The notes under the pieces are model-generated. The model was not told where the DNA came from. It did no database searches and saw nothing but the letters and a program-made list of their open reading frames with translations. A DNA stretch of 64,000 bases from Sphaerolaimus hirsutus (lineage: Eukaryota > Nematoda > Chromadorea > Monhysterida > Sphaerolaimidae), in the NCBI GenBank assembly GCA_964036195.1, contig OZ038452.1, positions 4,086,704 to 4,150,703 on the forward strand. The letters run 5' to 3'. The position numbers and the translations under genes were made by a program. Shown piece by piece: positions 46,518 to 57,835 of the stretch (position 1 is its first letter; every line of letters starts with the position of its first letter).

Positions 46518-46890
46518 TACCGTATTTCCTTGAAATAATCCCAGGCAGGGTTACCCCTTGAAACAACCCCATTTTGGAGATTTTGAGGGGGTATTTCAAG
46601 GGGGGTTATTATTTCGTCAGAACTTTTTGTGAAATTCATAGTAAAGAATATGCTTTTTCATACGCAAAACCGGTAATAAACGTGATGAAATAGGATATAT
46701 CTGGACATCTGTACGCAAATTAGTGTATACCGTATTTTATCAAATTATTCCCCCGGGGGAATTATTTTTTCCTCACACTTTTTTGAGGGGGGAACTATTC
46801 GAGGGGAGGAACTATACAAGGGGGGTGAAAATTTTTTTGTCTATATTTTCAAGCACAGTTCTTTCAATTTATTTCACACAACATGCATGT
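46518..46890. repeat. Diverged TA-type repeat ends (families A and C)
   Basis: CCGTATTTCCTTGAAATAATCC at 46520 and CCGTATTTTATCAAATTATTCC at 46730 open two incomplete copies. Internal GGGGGTATTTCAAGGGG and GGGAACTATTCGAGGGG blocks belong to the same families. Confidence 0.45.
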
Positions 46891-46909
46891 TTAATTAAAC
46901 AACATGCTA

Positions 46910-47010
46910 CCATATTTCTTCGAAATACCCCCCGGGGGGTGATTGTTTCATAGTGGTCCCGAGAGGGGGAGGGGTTAAACGAGGGGGGGGGGTATTTCGA
47001 GGAAATACGG
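46910..47010. mobile_element. Minimal 101-bp family A element
   Basis: CCATATTTCTTCGAAATACC to GTATTTCGAGGAAATACGG with TA at 46908-46909 and 47011-47012. Only the end module (GGTGATTGTTTCATAGTGG) is present, with no family core. It shows how little sequence suffices for a mobile copy, or is an internal deletion. Confidence 0.75.
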
Positions 47011-47210
47011 TATTCTTGTTCAAATTCAACTGCACAACATGTTTTCCGTTCCGTTTTCCGGCTGCTGAAAATTTTTTTCCATTTCCGTTTTCCGTAAAAA
47101 AAATTTTTTGACACCCTACTAGTTCCACCTCAAAAAAACTTCGCTGCAAAATATATCCCTTGAGATCAAAGACTTCTTACAGTGAAGCTTTTTTGTGCAA
47201 ATTAGCTTAC

Positions 47211-47322
47211 AGTATTTGGGAAAAAAGGTCCAATACATGAAAACGCCAGCGCACTGGTCAGTGCCATGATGCACATCGTGACATATTTCAGCATTTCTCC
47301 TTTTGACCACTGCAAAGGGGAC
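47211..47322 (-). CDS. MFS transporter (SLC18B1-like) exon 1 of the visible set
   Basis: Donor ATACT|GTAAGC follows 47211. The acceptor is CATTTGCAG before 47322, or CTTTGCAG before 47309. It encodes the first transmembrane helix (YVTMCIMALTSALAFSCIG) ending PFFPN, the strongly conserved end of helix 1 in SLC18B1/VMAT-type MFS transporters. These proton-coupled antiporters move amines or polyamines across vesicle membranes. The N-terminal start exon lies further right and was not found. Exons 1-6 join without phase conflict, so the gene model is real even though its introns are TE-filled (from 0.8 kb to 19 kb). Confidence 0.75.
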
Positions 47323-47375
47323 CTGCAAATGCATGGATTACATTGATGTATGCTGTTTTTAAATTAACATTCTAA

Positions 47376-48299
47376 GGCCTCTTTTACACGGTGAGGAGAG
47401 TGACGACAAAAAATGCCATTTTTGTGGGATACATATGAAAAAATTTACATGTGTGAAGCCTCAATTGATCATGACTTGATCAGCCTTACTGCCTGCCTAA
47501 GACAAAGATCAAATTACAGTATTTCTTCTAATAGAAGAGTGCCGTTCTATTTTTTTTGTCAACTTTTTTACCTGCCGTTCTATTAGAGGTGTCGTTCTAT
47601 TGGAGGCTGCCATTCCATTTTTTCGCCAATATTTTTCAGACATTTTTCATTTAAACATAGTGTTTGAATGAAAAATGAACAACATTTTACTATCAGAGCA
47701 TCGATTCAAACAAAACCAAATGTGAAAATAACCCTAAATCATCAGTTCTGAACACCTTGGATGTTATCACCACCTTGTTTCTAATATTTATGTGTTCTGG
47801 CACTCCTCCAATGTCATTTCTACCTGCCGTTCTATTGGAGGTGCTGTTCTATTGGAGGCTGATGTTCTATTTATTTCGTGAGTGCCAAAAGGTGCCAAAA
47901 CCTGCCGTTCTATTGGAGGTGCCGTTCTATTGGAGGTATGCCGTTCTATTAGAAGAAATACGGTATATACATTGTGTGTTCATGCACACTTGATCACACT
48001 TTTTTTTGTTGTCGGAGGCTGTCGCTGTATTTGTAAAAGGGCTGTTTTCGGCGGCCTCGTTAAAGGGGCTGGCGACAACAAATACAGTGACAGCCTCCGA
48101 CAACAAAAAAAAGTGTGATCTAGTGTGCATGAACACGCAATGTATATAATTTGATGTTTGTCTTAGGCAGTAAGGCTGATCAAGTCATGATCAATTGAGG
48201 CTTCACACATGTAAATTATTTCATATGTATCCCACAAAAATGGTTTAACAAGTTGCATTTTTTTGTCACACTCGTCACAGTGTAAAAGAAAAATGGGCC
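47376..48299. mobile_element. Harbinger-type palindromic MITE (TSD TAA) with nested insertion
   Basis: Begins GGCCTCTTTTACACGG, ends TGTAAAAGAAAAATGGGCC, with TAA on both sides (47373-47375 and 48300-48302). The arms are long inverted repeats (CAATTGATCATGACTTGATC and its complement; GTTGTCGGAGGCTGTCGCTG and its complement). GGCC-start ends plus a 3-bp TAA duplication are the PIF/Harbinger pattern. The left arm is interrupted by 47517-47963. Confidence 0.85.
47517..47963. mobile_element. TA-inserting MITE, family D (CAGTATTTCTTCTAATAGA ends)
   Basis: 447 bp; CAGTATTTCTTCTAATAGA start, TCTATTAGAAGAAATACGG end, TA at 47515-47516 and 47964-47965. The interior has repeated GCCGTTCTATTGGAGG units. 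The intact opposite arm of the Harbinger palindrome reads CAAATTATATACATTG, exactly the sequence obtained by removing the element and one TA. Confidence 0.9.
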
Positions 48300-48393
48300 T
48301 AATGAAAATGTGTAAGGAGATGGGGATGTCTTTTTCTGTACGTGCATGTGCATGGAGGCGTAAATATACAGTATTCCCTCGAAATACCCAAGG

Positions 48394-49970
48394 GGCCAGA
48401 TTTAATTCTCCATACAGATTTGTAGGGTAGGGCGTAGATAGATTTTTTAAAGTTCAGCCGCATCGACGCACATGCACCGAGAGCAAATCGGTTTGTAAAA
48501 TATACGAAACCATCCCTTAAGGTCGTCGACGTATATCACTTCGATTTTGGCACTGAAATCATGATTTCGGCATTTCTTGGCCGTCGGCCAATTCGTTTTT
48601 TATTTTATTTTGTCGGGCGGGTTACTCGCATAAGTCGCGCTTTTGTGTAGTCAGGTGGTCACTTTTTTAGTGTTCACCAGAGTTGTACAAATACTGGTAT
48701 TTTTAGAAAACGTAAACGTAAATACCTTTTCCAAATCAAAAGTATAAATACTAAAATGTAAGGTATTTTTAAAATACCAAGGAATATGTAAAAAAAGCGT
48801 AAACGTAAAAATGTTATATGTGTCGTATTTGCCACTGTGCTTTGGAAAATACCATTATTTTCACCTTTGGATGGGTCAATCGCTGATTTCCATGATATCT
48901 TCATGTTTTTAGCACTACATGCTCACCATAATCAACAACATGAGTGAGACAACTATTATTATTATTAATTACTAAATAATTATTTTAGCAAATTTCACAA
49001 GCCCATGGCTAAATGGTCACTCTACAGCCACCTATGTGAGGGGAACAGACAGTAATTTCAGTGCATTGAAACTTTTAAAACTGTTTTTAGTCTATTTTGG
49101 AAAAACACTCCATCAAATATACTGTGAAATCTGCCACACCTATCTGAAGAGGGTACCTAGAATTGTGTTGAATTTTGAATCATAAACATGAGATTTATTT
49201 CCCTATTTTGTTCATAATTTGTTGTCAGTTTATTACAAAATACAGTTAGGTACCGATATTCTCTGTGCGGCATTGACTATTGTTGGTAGACAAATGGTGA
49301 CTATGTGTTGGAGTTTATGAAATGTTTGAGTTGTTGTTTGTAATCATCCTAATCGCTGCACTAAAGTGATCACCACATTATTCTGATGATTTTAAGTGCT
49401 TGACGATCAAAATCTGTAGAGAATTCATAGAAATACGCAGTTCCGTCTGAGGGCGCGGCCACTAAGAAACTACTAAATATCAGAATTTTTACGTTTTTCC
49501 TAGTACGCGGGTATTTTGGTCAGGAAAACGTAACAAAACGTAATGGTATTTTTGGAAAACGTAAACGTAAACGTAAATATAAATACCCGAATAACCGGGT
49601 ATTTCGGGTAAACGTAAATACGTTTTTCCAACTCTGGTGTTCACTGTCTGCAACCGAAACCCTGAGGGCAGCGACAAGAAAGAAATGCATGCATGAGCGT
49701 ACAAAAGCGCGACTTATGCGAGTAACCCGCCCGACAAAATAAAATAAAAAGCGAATTGGCAGAAGCCAAGAAATGACGAAATAGTGATTTCCGGGCCAAA
49801 ATCGAAGCGATATACGTCATATTGCAATATCGGCGACCTTAAGGGATGGTTTCGTATATTTTATAAACCGCCTTGCTCTCGGTGCATGTGCGTCGATGCG
49901 GCTGAACTTTAAAAAATCTATCGGGCGGACGCCCTACCCTACAAATCTGTAGGGAGAATCAAATCTGGCC
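48394..49970. mobile_element. Palindromic element P5 (GGCCAGATTT ends)
   Basis: GGCCAGATTTAATTCTCC.. and ..GAATCAAATCTGGCC are inverted. Arms of ~280 bp share GTAGGGTAGGGCG, CGCATCGACGCACATGCACC and GTTACTCGCATAAGTCGCGC (on opposite strands). The centre is split by the hAT element 48678-49636. The TSD is not resolved because the host site is itself palindromic. Confidence 0.7.
48678..49636. mobile_element. hAT-like element with CAGAGTTG ends (TSD GTGTTCAC)
   Basis: 959 bp; CAGAGTTGTACAAATAC start, TTTTTCCAACTCTG end, flanked by the exact 8-bp duplication GTGTTCAC (48670-48677, 49637-49644). Subterminal GTAAACGTAAA repeats are present. CAGAGTTG ends with an 8-bp TSD are canonical hAT. Truncated relatives lie at 1-110 and 56931-57543. 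Confidence 0.9.
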
Positions 49971-50857
49971 CCTGGGGGTTTATTTCTCCGCCAGCTCACC
50001 AAGAACTGGGGGTATTTCGAGGGAGAGATCATTATATCATCAGCAGTTGAATGAAAGTACATGATCAGACCTAATTAACGTATTTCCTCGAAATTGTGTG
50101 TATAGAGAATATAAACGACAAAGGCAGTGGCTTGTCATCCGGGCAATGCAGAACACAGGTTAAAAACGATGACTCTGTTATGTAAGAACAGTGTTTATAC
50201 GTCTACACACTTATACAAGTCTTTAGAGTCTTATAAATGGCGATTTTTCTTGCATTTTTGACGTCTGCGTACATTTCAGATGACAATTTAGTACTGGGAT
50301 TTCAAAAAATTTCGGGCGAAATAATACACCCCATTCGAAACCCCCCCTCCCTCGTTTCACCACCCCTCAAAATTCTCACTCTGCAAAAATAAACCCCCTG
50401 GGTAGTGATGGAAAAGCGCCATGGCGCTGGCGCCTGGCGCTAGCGCCAAAGCAAAAAGTTCCAAATGTTAACAATAAAGTGTCAAATTTTCAGCCCCTGC
50501 TCTCAACGTATAATGGAAAAATTGGGTGTCTATAGAATTCTACTCGGACCGAACAAAACTGTTTTGGGGAGGAAAATGGACTTGTCGACTTCTTTCACTC
50601 GAGAACATTTTTGTTCCCGTCCAATTTGCGCCTGCCTTATGGGAAATATATGGACTTGTCGACTTTTAGAAATCGGTGTCCATGATGGACTTATCACATT
50701 TATTGCGTTTTTTCCCATAAAAGTGTTTCCTAGGTTGTACAAAATTACTCCACATTTACTCACAATTCCAGCTAGTATTGCCATTGCAGGTGTTTAGTAT
50801 GATAAAAGATGTATTTGGTGTGAAGCAAAAGTTTACGTTTATTCAAAAATACATATA

Positions 50858-51273
50858 CCGTATTTCTCCTAATAGAAGGGTGAGTCTCCAATAGAAGGAC
50901 GTCTCCAATAGAAGGTACACTTTTTCAACTTAATTTGGGCCATGAAATAAATAGAAGGGCGGTCTCCAATAGAAGGCACACAAAGAGCTGGAATTGTGCC
51001 AAATGCATGAAAAAATTCAAAATATCAGCGGACACTGTACTTTAGTGGATTTTGTCCATTGATTTGGTGCTATTTGAACATCAAATGTTGAATGGACTTT
51101 AAAAATCATCATTCTATGAACTGTCACTGGCATAACACCTTGAAAAACCTTCACAGAACATTTGCCGAAAACATGTCGCTAAAATAGAAGAGCAGTCTCC
51201 AATAGAAGGGCGTCTCCAATAGAAAAAGTTGACAAAAAAAAAGAAGGGTGCCCTTTTATTAGAAGAAATATTT
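50858..51273. mobile_element. TA-type MITE, family D copy
   Basis: CCGTATTTCTCCTAATAGAAG start after TA; the right end ATTAGAAGAAATATTT before TA is diverged. Repeated GTCTCCAATAGAAGG units lie inside. Confidence 0.65.
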
Positions 51274-52032
51274 TACTCAAGTACTGAGTAAATATGTTCA
51301 CATTTCCTCTAGCATTAGGCACAAATTTGTTTACATTTTCTGTACTTAGAGAGTGTGTAAAAAATATTTTACCATAATTTTAATAATAAAAAGGCTTCAG
51401 TACATTTAACAACTCTGGTGTTGAATGGGAAAGGTTCTGTGCTGATGCATTGGAAGCTTGTAACGATGGCAAAAAAAGATTTTGAAAATTCGAAAACATT
51501 TGTGAATTTTTCCGGAATTTTCGAATTTTTTCGGAATTTTTGAATTTTTATTCCACCCCTGGAAAAAAACACTTAAAAATCGATTTTTTTTTCTTCAAAA
51601 AATTCAAAAATAATTTTCGAATTTTTCAGGGAATTCAAGTTCACAAAACGCATTCTTACATTAAATGTGATAATTCAATCATCATTTGATATGAGGTGCG
51701 CCTGAAAAACAGTAATGTAAAGATGAAAAACGTCAAAAAGCATTGGAAGGGTGTCCGCGGTGGACCTGGCAGATCCATTGAGGAATGCACTCAGCATACT
51801 CTTGTTCAGTGGTTGAGATACTTATGCTAAAAAAGACACTACTCCATCAAAAAAATTGGTGTTGAGTTGCTGTTGCAAGTTGTTGAACTGTTCGACAAGT
51901 CCATCAGTTGCCACTTCCAGTTCCAGATTCTGTAAAATGCCCTGTAGAATGTCAAATGTCATGCAAAGTGTCAAAGTTGTGGAAAATGCTCTGGAAAATG
52001 GCAAACTTATTTGTGCAAAATTTACTAAACTA

Positions 52033-52485
52033 CCGTATTTCCTCGAAATACCCCCCGGGGGGTGATTGTTTCATAGTGGTCCCGAGAGGGGGGGGGGGGT
52101 TAAACGAGGGGGGGGGTATTTCGAGGGGGGGGTTATTATTTCACGAGAAAATTTTTGAAAACCAAGTACGAAATTGTCGTCTGAAACGTACGCAGACGTC
52201 GAAAAATGCAACAAAAACTGCCATTTATAAGGTTCTGTAGACTAATATTAGTATGTAGATGGTATGTACACTGTTCTAACGTGACACCGACATTGTTTTA
52301 ACGTGTGTTCTGCAGTACACAGAACACAAACTACAGTTATTGTCATGTACGTTTCCTTTACACTCAATTTGGGGGGGTATTTCGAGGGGGGGGGTGATTG
52401 TTTCATAGTGGTCCCGAGAGGGGGGGGGGGGACAAACGAGGGGGGGTATTTCAAGGGGGGGGTATTTCGGGGGGGGGAAATACGG
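52033..52485. mobile_element. Family A TA-inserting MITE (A4)
   Basis: 453 bp; CCGTATTTCCTCG start, GGAAATACGG end, TA at 52031-52032 and 52486-52487. It is very close to A2 over the family core. Confidence 0.8.
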
Positions 52486-52572
52486 TATACCAAATTACAG
52501 TGAAAATACAGTTTCACAGAAATACCCACTCAGACGGATTATCTTTTCAGAGTGGATGCTCAGACCTGGTGC

Positions 52573-53523
52573 CGGTTCCGCAAGTGGACAAGTTAAGAGT
52601 TAAAAGTTAAGAGTTGAGTAAAATGACAAATGGCGAGTTAAGAGTAAAGTTAAAGTTTAAGAGAAAAGTTAAAATTTAAGAGTTGAGTTAAAAGTTGAGT
52701 GAAATGTTAAGAGTTGAGTTAAAGGTTAAAAGTTGAGTTAAGAGTTAAGAGTTGAGTTAAGAGTTGAGTTGAGAGTTGAGAGTTAAGAGACAAGTGGAAA
52801 ATGATGGTAAAAAAATAAAAATGTGAAATTGGTATTGATACGGCTGTTCGCTGGCATGCTGCCAATGTTGTATGCACGACATTTGAAAATAACATATCCA
52901 AAAAAATTATCGCTAAAAAAAAATCGCGGAACGTTGTTTCAAAATGGCCGTGCGGGGACAAAATATGATTGAAGATCAGCGCATCGCGCTTCTGCAACGA
53001 ATGACCCATTTGTCTTTTAAATCAACTTTTAACTCACCTTTTAACCTTTAACTCAACTCTTAACATTTAACTCAACTTTTGACTCAACTTTTAACCTTTA
53101 ACTCAACTCTTAACATTTAACTCAACTTTTGACTCAACTTTCAACCTTTAACTCAACTCTTAACTTTTAACTCAACTTTTGACTCAACTTTTAACCTTTA
53201 ACTCAACTCTTAACTTTTAACTCAACTTTTGACTCAACTTTTAACCTTTAACTCAACTCTTAACTTTTAACTCTTAACTTGTCTACTTTCAACTTTTGAC
53301 TCAACTTTTAACCTTTAACTCAACTCTTAACATTTTACTCAACTTTTGACTCAACTTTCAACCTTTAACTCAACTCTTAACTTTTAACTCAACTTTTGAC
53401 TCAACTTTTAACCTTTAACTCAACTCTTAACTTTTAACTCAACTTTTGACTCAACTTTTAACCTTTAACTCAACTCTTAACTTAACTCTTTACTTCTCAC
53501 TTCTCATTTTGCGGAACTGGCCC
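52573..53523. repeat. Inverted tandem array of GAGTTAAGAGTT / AACTCTTAACTC units with short TIRs
   Basis: Left block (52590-52800) is GTTAAGAGTTGAG units; right block (52990-53510) is their complement, with a ~55-bp higher-order period (CTTTTAACCTTTAACTCAAC). The ends GCCGGTTCCGCAA and TTGCGGAACTGGC are inverted, flanked by CCTGG on both sides. The centre (52800-52990) is unique. It looks like a transposon with expanded subterminal repeats. Confidence 0.65.
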
Positions 53524-54569
53524 CTGGGGGTAAATATTTTGAGGGGAAGGGGATAATTTAAGGGGAGGTGGGGGGTATTTAGAACAAATACAGTGAGTTT
53601 TAAAAGTGATCCAAACATGAAAACGGCCCAAATACTGTTTTTAAAGCTTCAATTTCAATATTTTTCCAAAAGATTTGAAAATTCAAAAATTTGAAAATTA
53701 AATTCGAAATTCGAAAATTAATTGGAGGAAAAATTCAAAAAATCGAAAATTCATTTTGGAAAAACACTTAAAAATTTTAATACTTTTTTTCGGGGGTTTG
53801 CCATCGTTAGAAGCTTGTACACTGATTAAATACAACATCAAATTTTTGTAAGATGTTTACTAGGAATTCTTTTTTGGCTATAATTTGGATGCTGTTAGTT
53901 CATTTTAGGAAGTAATATACCCCACATAAAGCAAAAAAATGAATATATGGAACCGGGAACTGCGTCCGTATTAAAACAAGCAAATACATTTTGGCGCTGG
54001 CACTATTGGCGCTTAGCGCCATTGCTTCCTGGCGCCATTGTCGCTTGGCACCGTGGTCCAGAAAAGCGCCATGGCGCTTTTGGCGCTTGGCGCTAAAAGG
54101 CTCTCGCGCCATTGGCGCCTGGCGCCGTGGTCCTTAAAAGCGCCATGGCGCTTTTGCGGCGCTTGGCGCCAAAAGTCTGGCGCTTATCCATCACTACCTC
54201 TGGGGGTATTTCGAGGAAATATGGTAGATCAAGTAAACAGCAAAAAAAAAATTGAATGCCAACTGCGAGTAAACATACTTGTGAATTGATTCTGCATCAG
54301 TACGTTCGTCCAAACCAGTCCTGCGTGTGTGCAAAAATAATTACTCGTATTTATTTTTATTGACTTACTGCTGCTCTTATTGCACTTGAATCATAACACT
54401 ATTGATGAACCTACACTCCGGGAAAAATGTCTTTATGTTTTTCATTTTTTTGGTTCAGTTGAGTACAAATCATCAGGTAGGGGAGGGGTTGGTTTGGGGT
54501 GACACTTATTTTCAGAGGTAGTTATAGTGTCGACCCTACATAGTACAAATTTCGCCAACCCCCTGCGTA

Positions 54570-55000
54570 CCGTATTACCTCGAATTAACCCCCCTTGAAT
54601 TAACCCCCCTCGAAATACCCCCCTAAATTTCGGCTGAGGAAATAATAAACCCCCCCCTCGAAATACCCCCCCCCCCTAAAACTGAGTGTAACGTGAACGT
54701 AGATGACAAATACCGCAGTTTGTGTTCTGTACAATGCAGAACACACGTTAAAACTGATGATTAAGTGACGTTAGGGAAGGGTTTTTGTGTATATACAGTT
54801 ATAGATGCCTATGAACACACATACATCTATGTAATTGTTCGATTTTTCTACGTCTGCGTATGGGGAATTTTCGAAAATTTCTGGCGAAATAATAGACCCC
54901 CCCCCCCCCTCGAATAAACCCCCCCCCCCCTCGAATTATCCCCCCTCAAATTTTGCTGGCGAAATAATAAACCCCCTGGGGGTATTTCGAGGTAATACGG
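54570..55000. mobile_element. Family B TA-type MITE (B3)
   Basis: 431 bp; CCGTATTACCTCGAATTAACC start, GAGGTAATACGG end, TA at 54568-54569 and 55001-55002. The core includes TGCAGAACACACGTTAAAAC, shared with family A. From 54225 to 54567 nothing is recognisable. Confidence 0.8.
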
Positions 55001-55120
55001 TATATTGCTGGTTTTCGCTTCACTGAATGTGCAGCACCTTTGGCGTTTTTTGCTAGCTTTTTCTGCAGGTTTCGTAAACTGCATAATGGAGAGTTGGCAT
55101 GATGCCAATATTTTAATTTA

Positions 55121-55543
55121 CTGTATTACCTCGAATTATCCCCCTTGAATTAAACACCCCTCGAAATACCCCCCCCTAGAACCCGGCTGAGGAAATAATA
55201 ACCCCCCCCCCCTCAAAATACCCCCCCCCCTAAAATTGAGTGTAAAGAGAACGTACATGACAAATACCGTAGTTTGTGATCTGTACAATGCAGAACACAC
55301 GTTAAAGGTGATGGAGCAGTGACGTTAGTGAAGGGTTTATGTGTATATACAGTTATATATGCCTATAAACACGTATAAATCTACGTAATTGTTTGATTTT
55401 TCAAAGTCTGCGTATGGGGAATTTCCGAAAATTTCTGGCGAAATAATAGACCCCCCCTCAAATAAACCCCCCCTCGAATTATCCCCCCTCAAATTTTGCT
55501 GGCGAAATAATAAACCCCCTGGGGGTATTTCGAGGTAATACGG
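55121..55543. mobile_element. Family B TA-type MITE (B4)
   Basis: 423 bp; CTGTATTACCTCGAATTATCC start, GAGGTAATACGG end, TA at 55119-55120 and 55544-55545. It is the nearest relative of B3, lying 120 bp away in the same orientation. From 55546 to 56560 I see no gene or clear repeat. Confidence 0.8.
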
Positions 55544-56564
55544 TAGTACCAAATTTAAAACTACCATCATGCTAGCCCGACGGCAAGAGAAAGTAAACAG
55601 CAGCAGTACGTTAAATAGCCGCTGCAGTCATTTGCTTTAGGGGGCCCCACTCACTACTGGGGGGTTACACTAATTTTGATTTGTGTTTATTGTGATTTAC
55701 AGTAGTGTGGGTGCCTTCATTAGCTGTTTTATCCATGGTTTTGTCAAAATTCAAAAAAAAAGACTTTTTCCACCCATATTTTTGACTTTTTTGGACAACC
55801 ACTAAAAAAGCAGTAATGCATCGATTGAGCTGAAAATCAGCATGCTGCACAAAGACACCTTATATTACGACGTGGTATACCAGGTAAACAACAAGAGCTG
55901 TTTTATTTCAAATGGGAGGACATAAAAATTTTACTCCCATTCAGGAACATAAAGACATTTTTCCCGGAGTGTATCTTGGTAATGAGTTGTCAATATCCAA
56001 AGATGTTATTCAGGGTGGGCAGCAGCGACCAACTACAGTGTGGGTGGCAGAACATCAACAGTTTTTTTGACATGATTTTTGTCTGCGTTAAGTCCAGCAT
56101 CAATTCTTTACCTATAAAAATCAAGTTAGGCACTTACGGGGGTTTAAAAAAATCCTGATCGCTAGATCCCAATCCCATCAATTATGTTTGAAGAAAGAAT
56201 TCGACCCGATTACAAAAAGTCAATTATGTTTGAGCCCTACTCCAAAAGTCACTCAACCCCACCCAGCCCACCCCATGTCGTTTTTTTATCAAAACGAGAA
56301 CTTTACTTCACTTTTTATCAGAGTTGTTAGAATTAGTGAACTTTTTCAAAAGTATATGTAAACGTAAAGTATTTTTATTTTACTCATCACAAAGTATCCA
56401 AAACGTAAAATACTTTTTTTACTCGTACGTACGCGTGAATGCGAGTACAAAATTTATTCCCACTAAATTGCAAAAGCGAGCACTTTTCTTCATGGAATAT
56501 GTAGAAGTGGGTACGTTTTCGAAGTACACCAATCAAAATGGCCACTACGAATTACCTAATAGAC

Positions 56565-56840
56565 CTCCGTCGAACCCCCCCCCCAAATTGAGTGTAAAGA
56601 GAACGTAAATAACAAAACCTTTAGTTTGTGTTCTGTGAAATGCATAACACACGTTAAAACAATGACCGAGTCACGTTAGAACAGGGTTTATACCATCTAC
56701 CGTATTACCTCGAAATACCCCCAGGGGGTTTATTATTTCGCCAGCAAAATTTGAGGGAGGGATAATTCGAGGGGGGTCCATTATTTCGCCAGAAATTATC
56801 GGGAATTCCCCATACGCAGACGTAGAAAAATCGAACAATC
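56565..56840. repeat. Family A/B fragment pair
   Basis: A family A core piece (56580-56700, TGAGTGTAAAGAGAACG) runs into a CCGTATTACCTCGAAATACC end at 56701. Family B interior (TTATTTCGCCAGAAATT) follows in the opposite order, without a closing end. Confidence 0.5.
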
Positions 56841-56930
56841 ACATACCTAGATTTATGTGTTCCCACATTGAATTCACAGAAATACGTTTTCTTTACGCGT
56901 ATGCTTCAAAAACGTACGCGTACCAGAGTT

Positions 56931-57543
56931 GTACAAATACTGGTATTTTTAGAAAACGTAAACGTAAACATAAATACCTTTTCCAAATCAAAAGTATAAA
57001 TACTCAAACGTAAGGTATTTTTAAAATACCAAGGAATACGTAAAAAAAAGCGTAACGTAAAGATGTTATATGTGTCGTATTTGCCACAGTGCTTTGGAAT
57101 TGCTGATGTCCGTGCAATCTCTTCATGTCTTTAGCACTACATGCTCACCATAATCAACAACATGAGTGAGACAACTATAACAAATGATAATGATCTAACA
57201 CAAACAGCAATGAGATAAATATAAAAATTGAGCAAAAATTACACCTTTTTGTAATTAAATCTGATACATAATTTTCATTTAAATTATTTTGTTCCCAAAT
57301 TGATTTTTTTAGCAAATTTCACAAGCCCATGGCTAAATGGCCACTCTACAGCCACCGATGTAAGGGGAACAGACAGTAATTTCAGTGCACTGAAACTTTT
57401 ACAACTGTTTTTAGTCTATTTTGGAAAAACACTCCATCAAATATACTTTGAAATCTGCCACACCTATCTGAAGAGAGTACCCGGAAATGTGTTGAATTTT
57501 TAATCATAAATATGACATTTCTTTCACTATTTTGTTCATAATG
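56931..57543. mobile_element. Truncated hAT-like element (CAGAGTTG end)
   Basis: CCAGAGTTGTACAAATACTGG at 56930 and ~600 bp of close similarity to 48678-49230, including CACTCTACAGCCACC and ACACTCCATCAAATATAC. The similarity stops near 57543 and there is no closing end. Confidence 0.65.
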
Positions 57544-57544
57544 T

Positions 57545-57835
57545 GGGTGTGCACGCTAGTTTACCAACGCGGAACGTCGATCAAAAATGTAAACTAAAAC
57601 GCGACGCGTCGCGCGTCGGTTTACATTTTTGATTGACATGTGTAATTTAGTTTACTGTGGTGTTCCACTTTCTGCGGTTAGTGGTTTCGGCAAGTCACAA
57701 AAGTGCGACGCGTCGCACGATTACACACAAATGTGACACAGCTGGGTAAACTGGAAGTGACGATTATGTGACGCGTCACTTTCGTCGCGCAACGCGTCGT
57801 ATGCAACTTGCGACGCGTTGTACAGCGAAAAATAA
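57545..57835. repeat. Cluster of GCGACGCGTCGC palindromes
   Basis: ACGCG- and GACGCGTCGC-containing units recur about ten times in both orientations among GTTTACATTTTTGAT and TTTAGTTTAC motifs. This resembles subterminal repeats of a hAT-like element. The ends are not defined. From 57840 to 58640 I see no gene. Confidence 0.5.

Larger units (their letters stand above)
48369..50030. repeat. Outer family A-like element interrupted by palindrome P5
   Basis: Left end CAGTATTCCCTCGAAATACCC after TA; the right part GGGGGTTTATTTCTCCGCC and GGGGGTATTTCGAGGG follows P5 at 49971. The right boundary is approximate. Confidence 0.5.
51461..53809. mobile_element. hAT-like element with TAACGATGGC ends (TSD GAAGCTTG)
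   Basis: 2349 bp; TAACGATGGCAAAAAAAG start, GGTTTGCCATCGTTA end, with the exact 8-bp duplication GAAGCTTG (51453-51460, 53810-53817). It carries GAATTTTCGAATTTT-type subterminal repeats. It contains a family A element (52033-52485) and an inverted tandem array (52573-53523). Confidence 0.9.
50403..54196. mobile_element. 3.8-kb hAT-like element with GGCGCC arrays, heavily nested
   Basis: TAGTGATGGAAAAGCGCC start and GGCGCTTATCCATCACTA end are inverted. The flanks CCCCTGGG (50395-50402) and CCTCTGGG (54197-54204) match at 7 of 8 positions. Terminal GGCGCC/GGCGCT arrays lie at 50415-50450 and 53990-54185. It is the same terminal family as 21125-22009. Its length comes from further insertions: 50858-51273 and 51461-53809. 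Confidence 0.85.
50079..54224. mobile_element. Family A element split by a 3.8-kb hAT element
   Basis: The left part (50079-50402, ACGTATTTCCTCGAAA start, family core with CTTATAAATGGCG) and the right part (54197-54224, GGTATTTCGAGGAAATATGG) flank the insertion at 50403-54196. TA follows the right end. Confidence 0.65.

Noticed and set aside
52590..53510. CRISPR or coding array
   Set aside because: A continuous simple-word tandem array with no spacers and no conserved frame.
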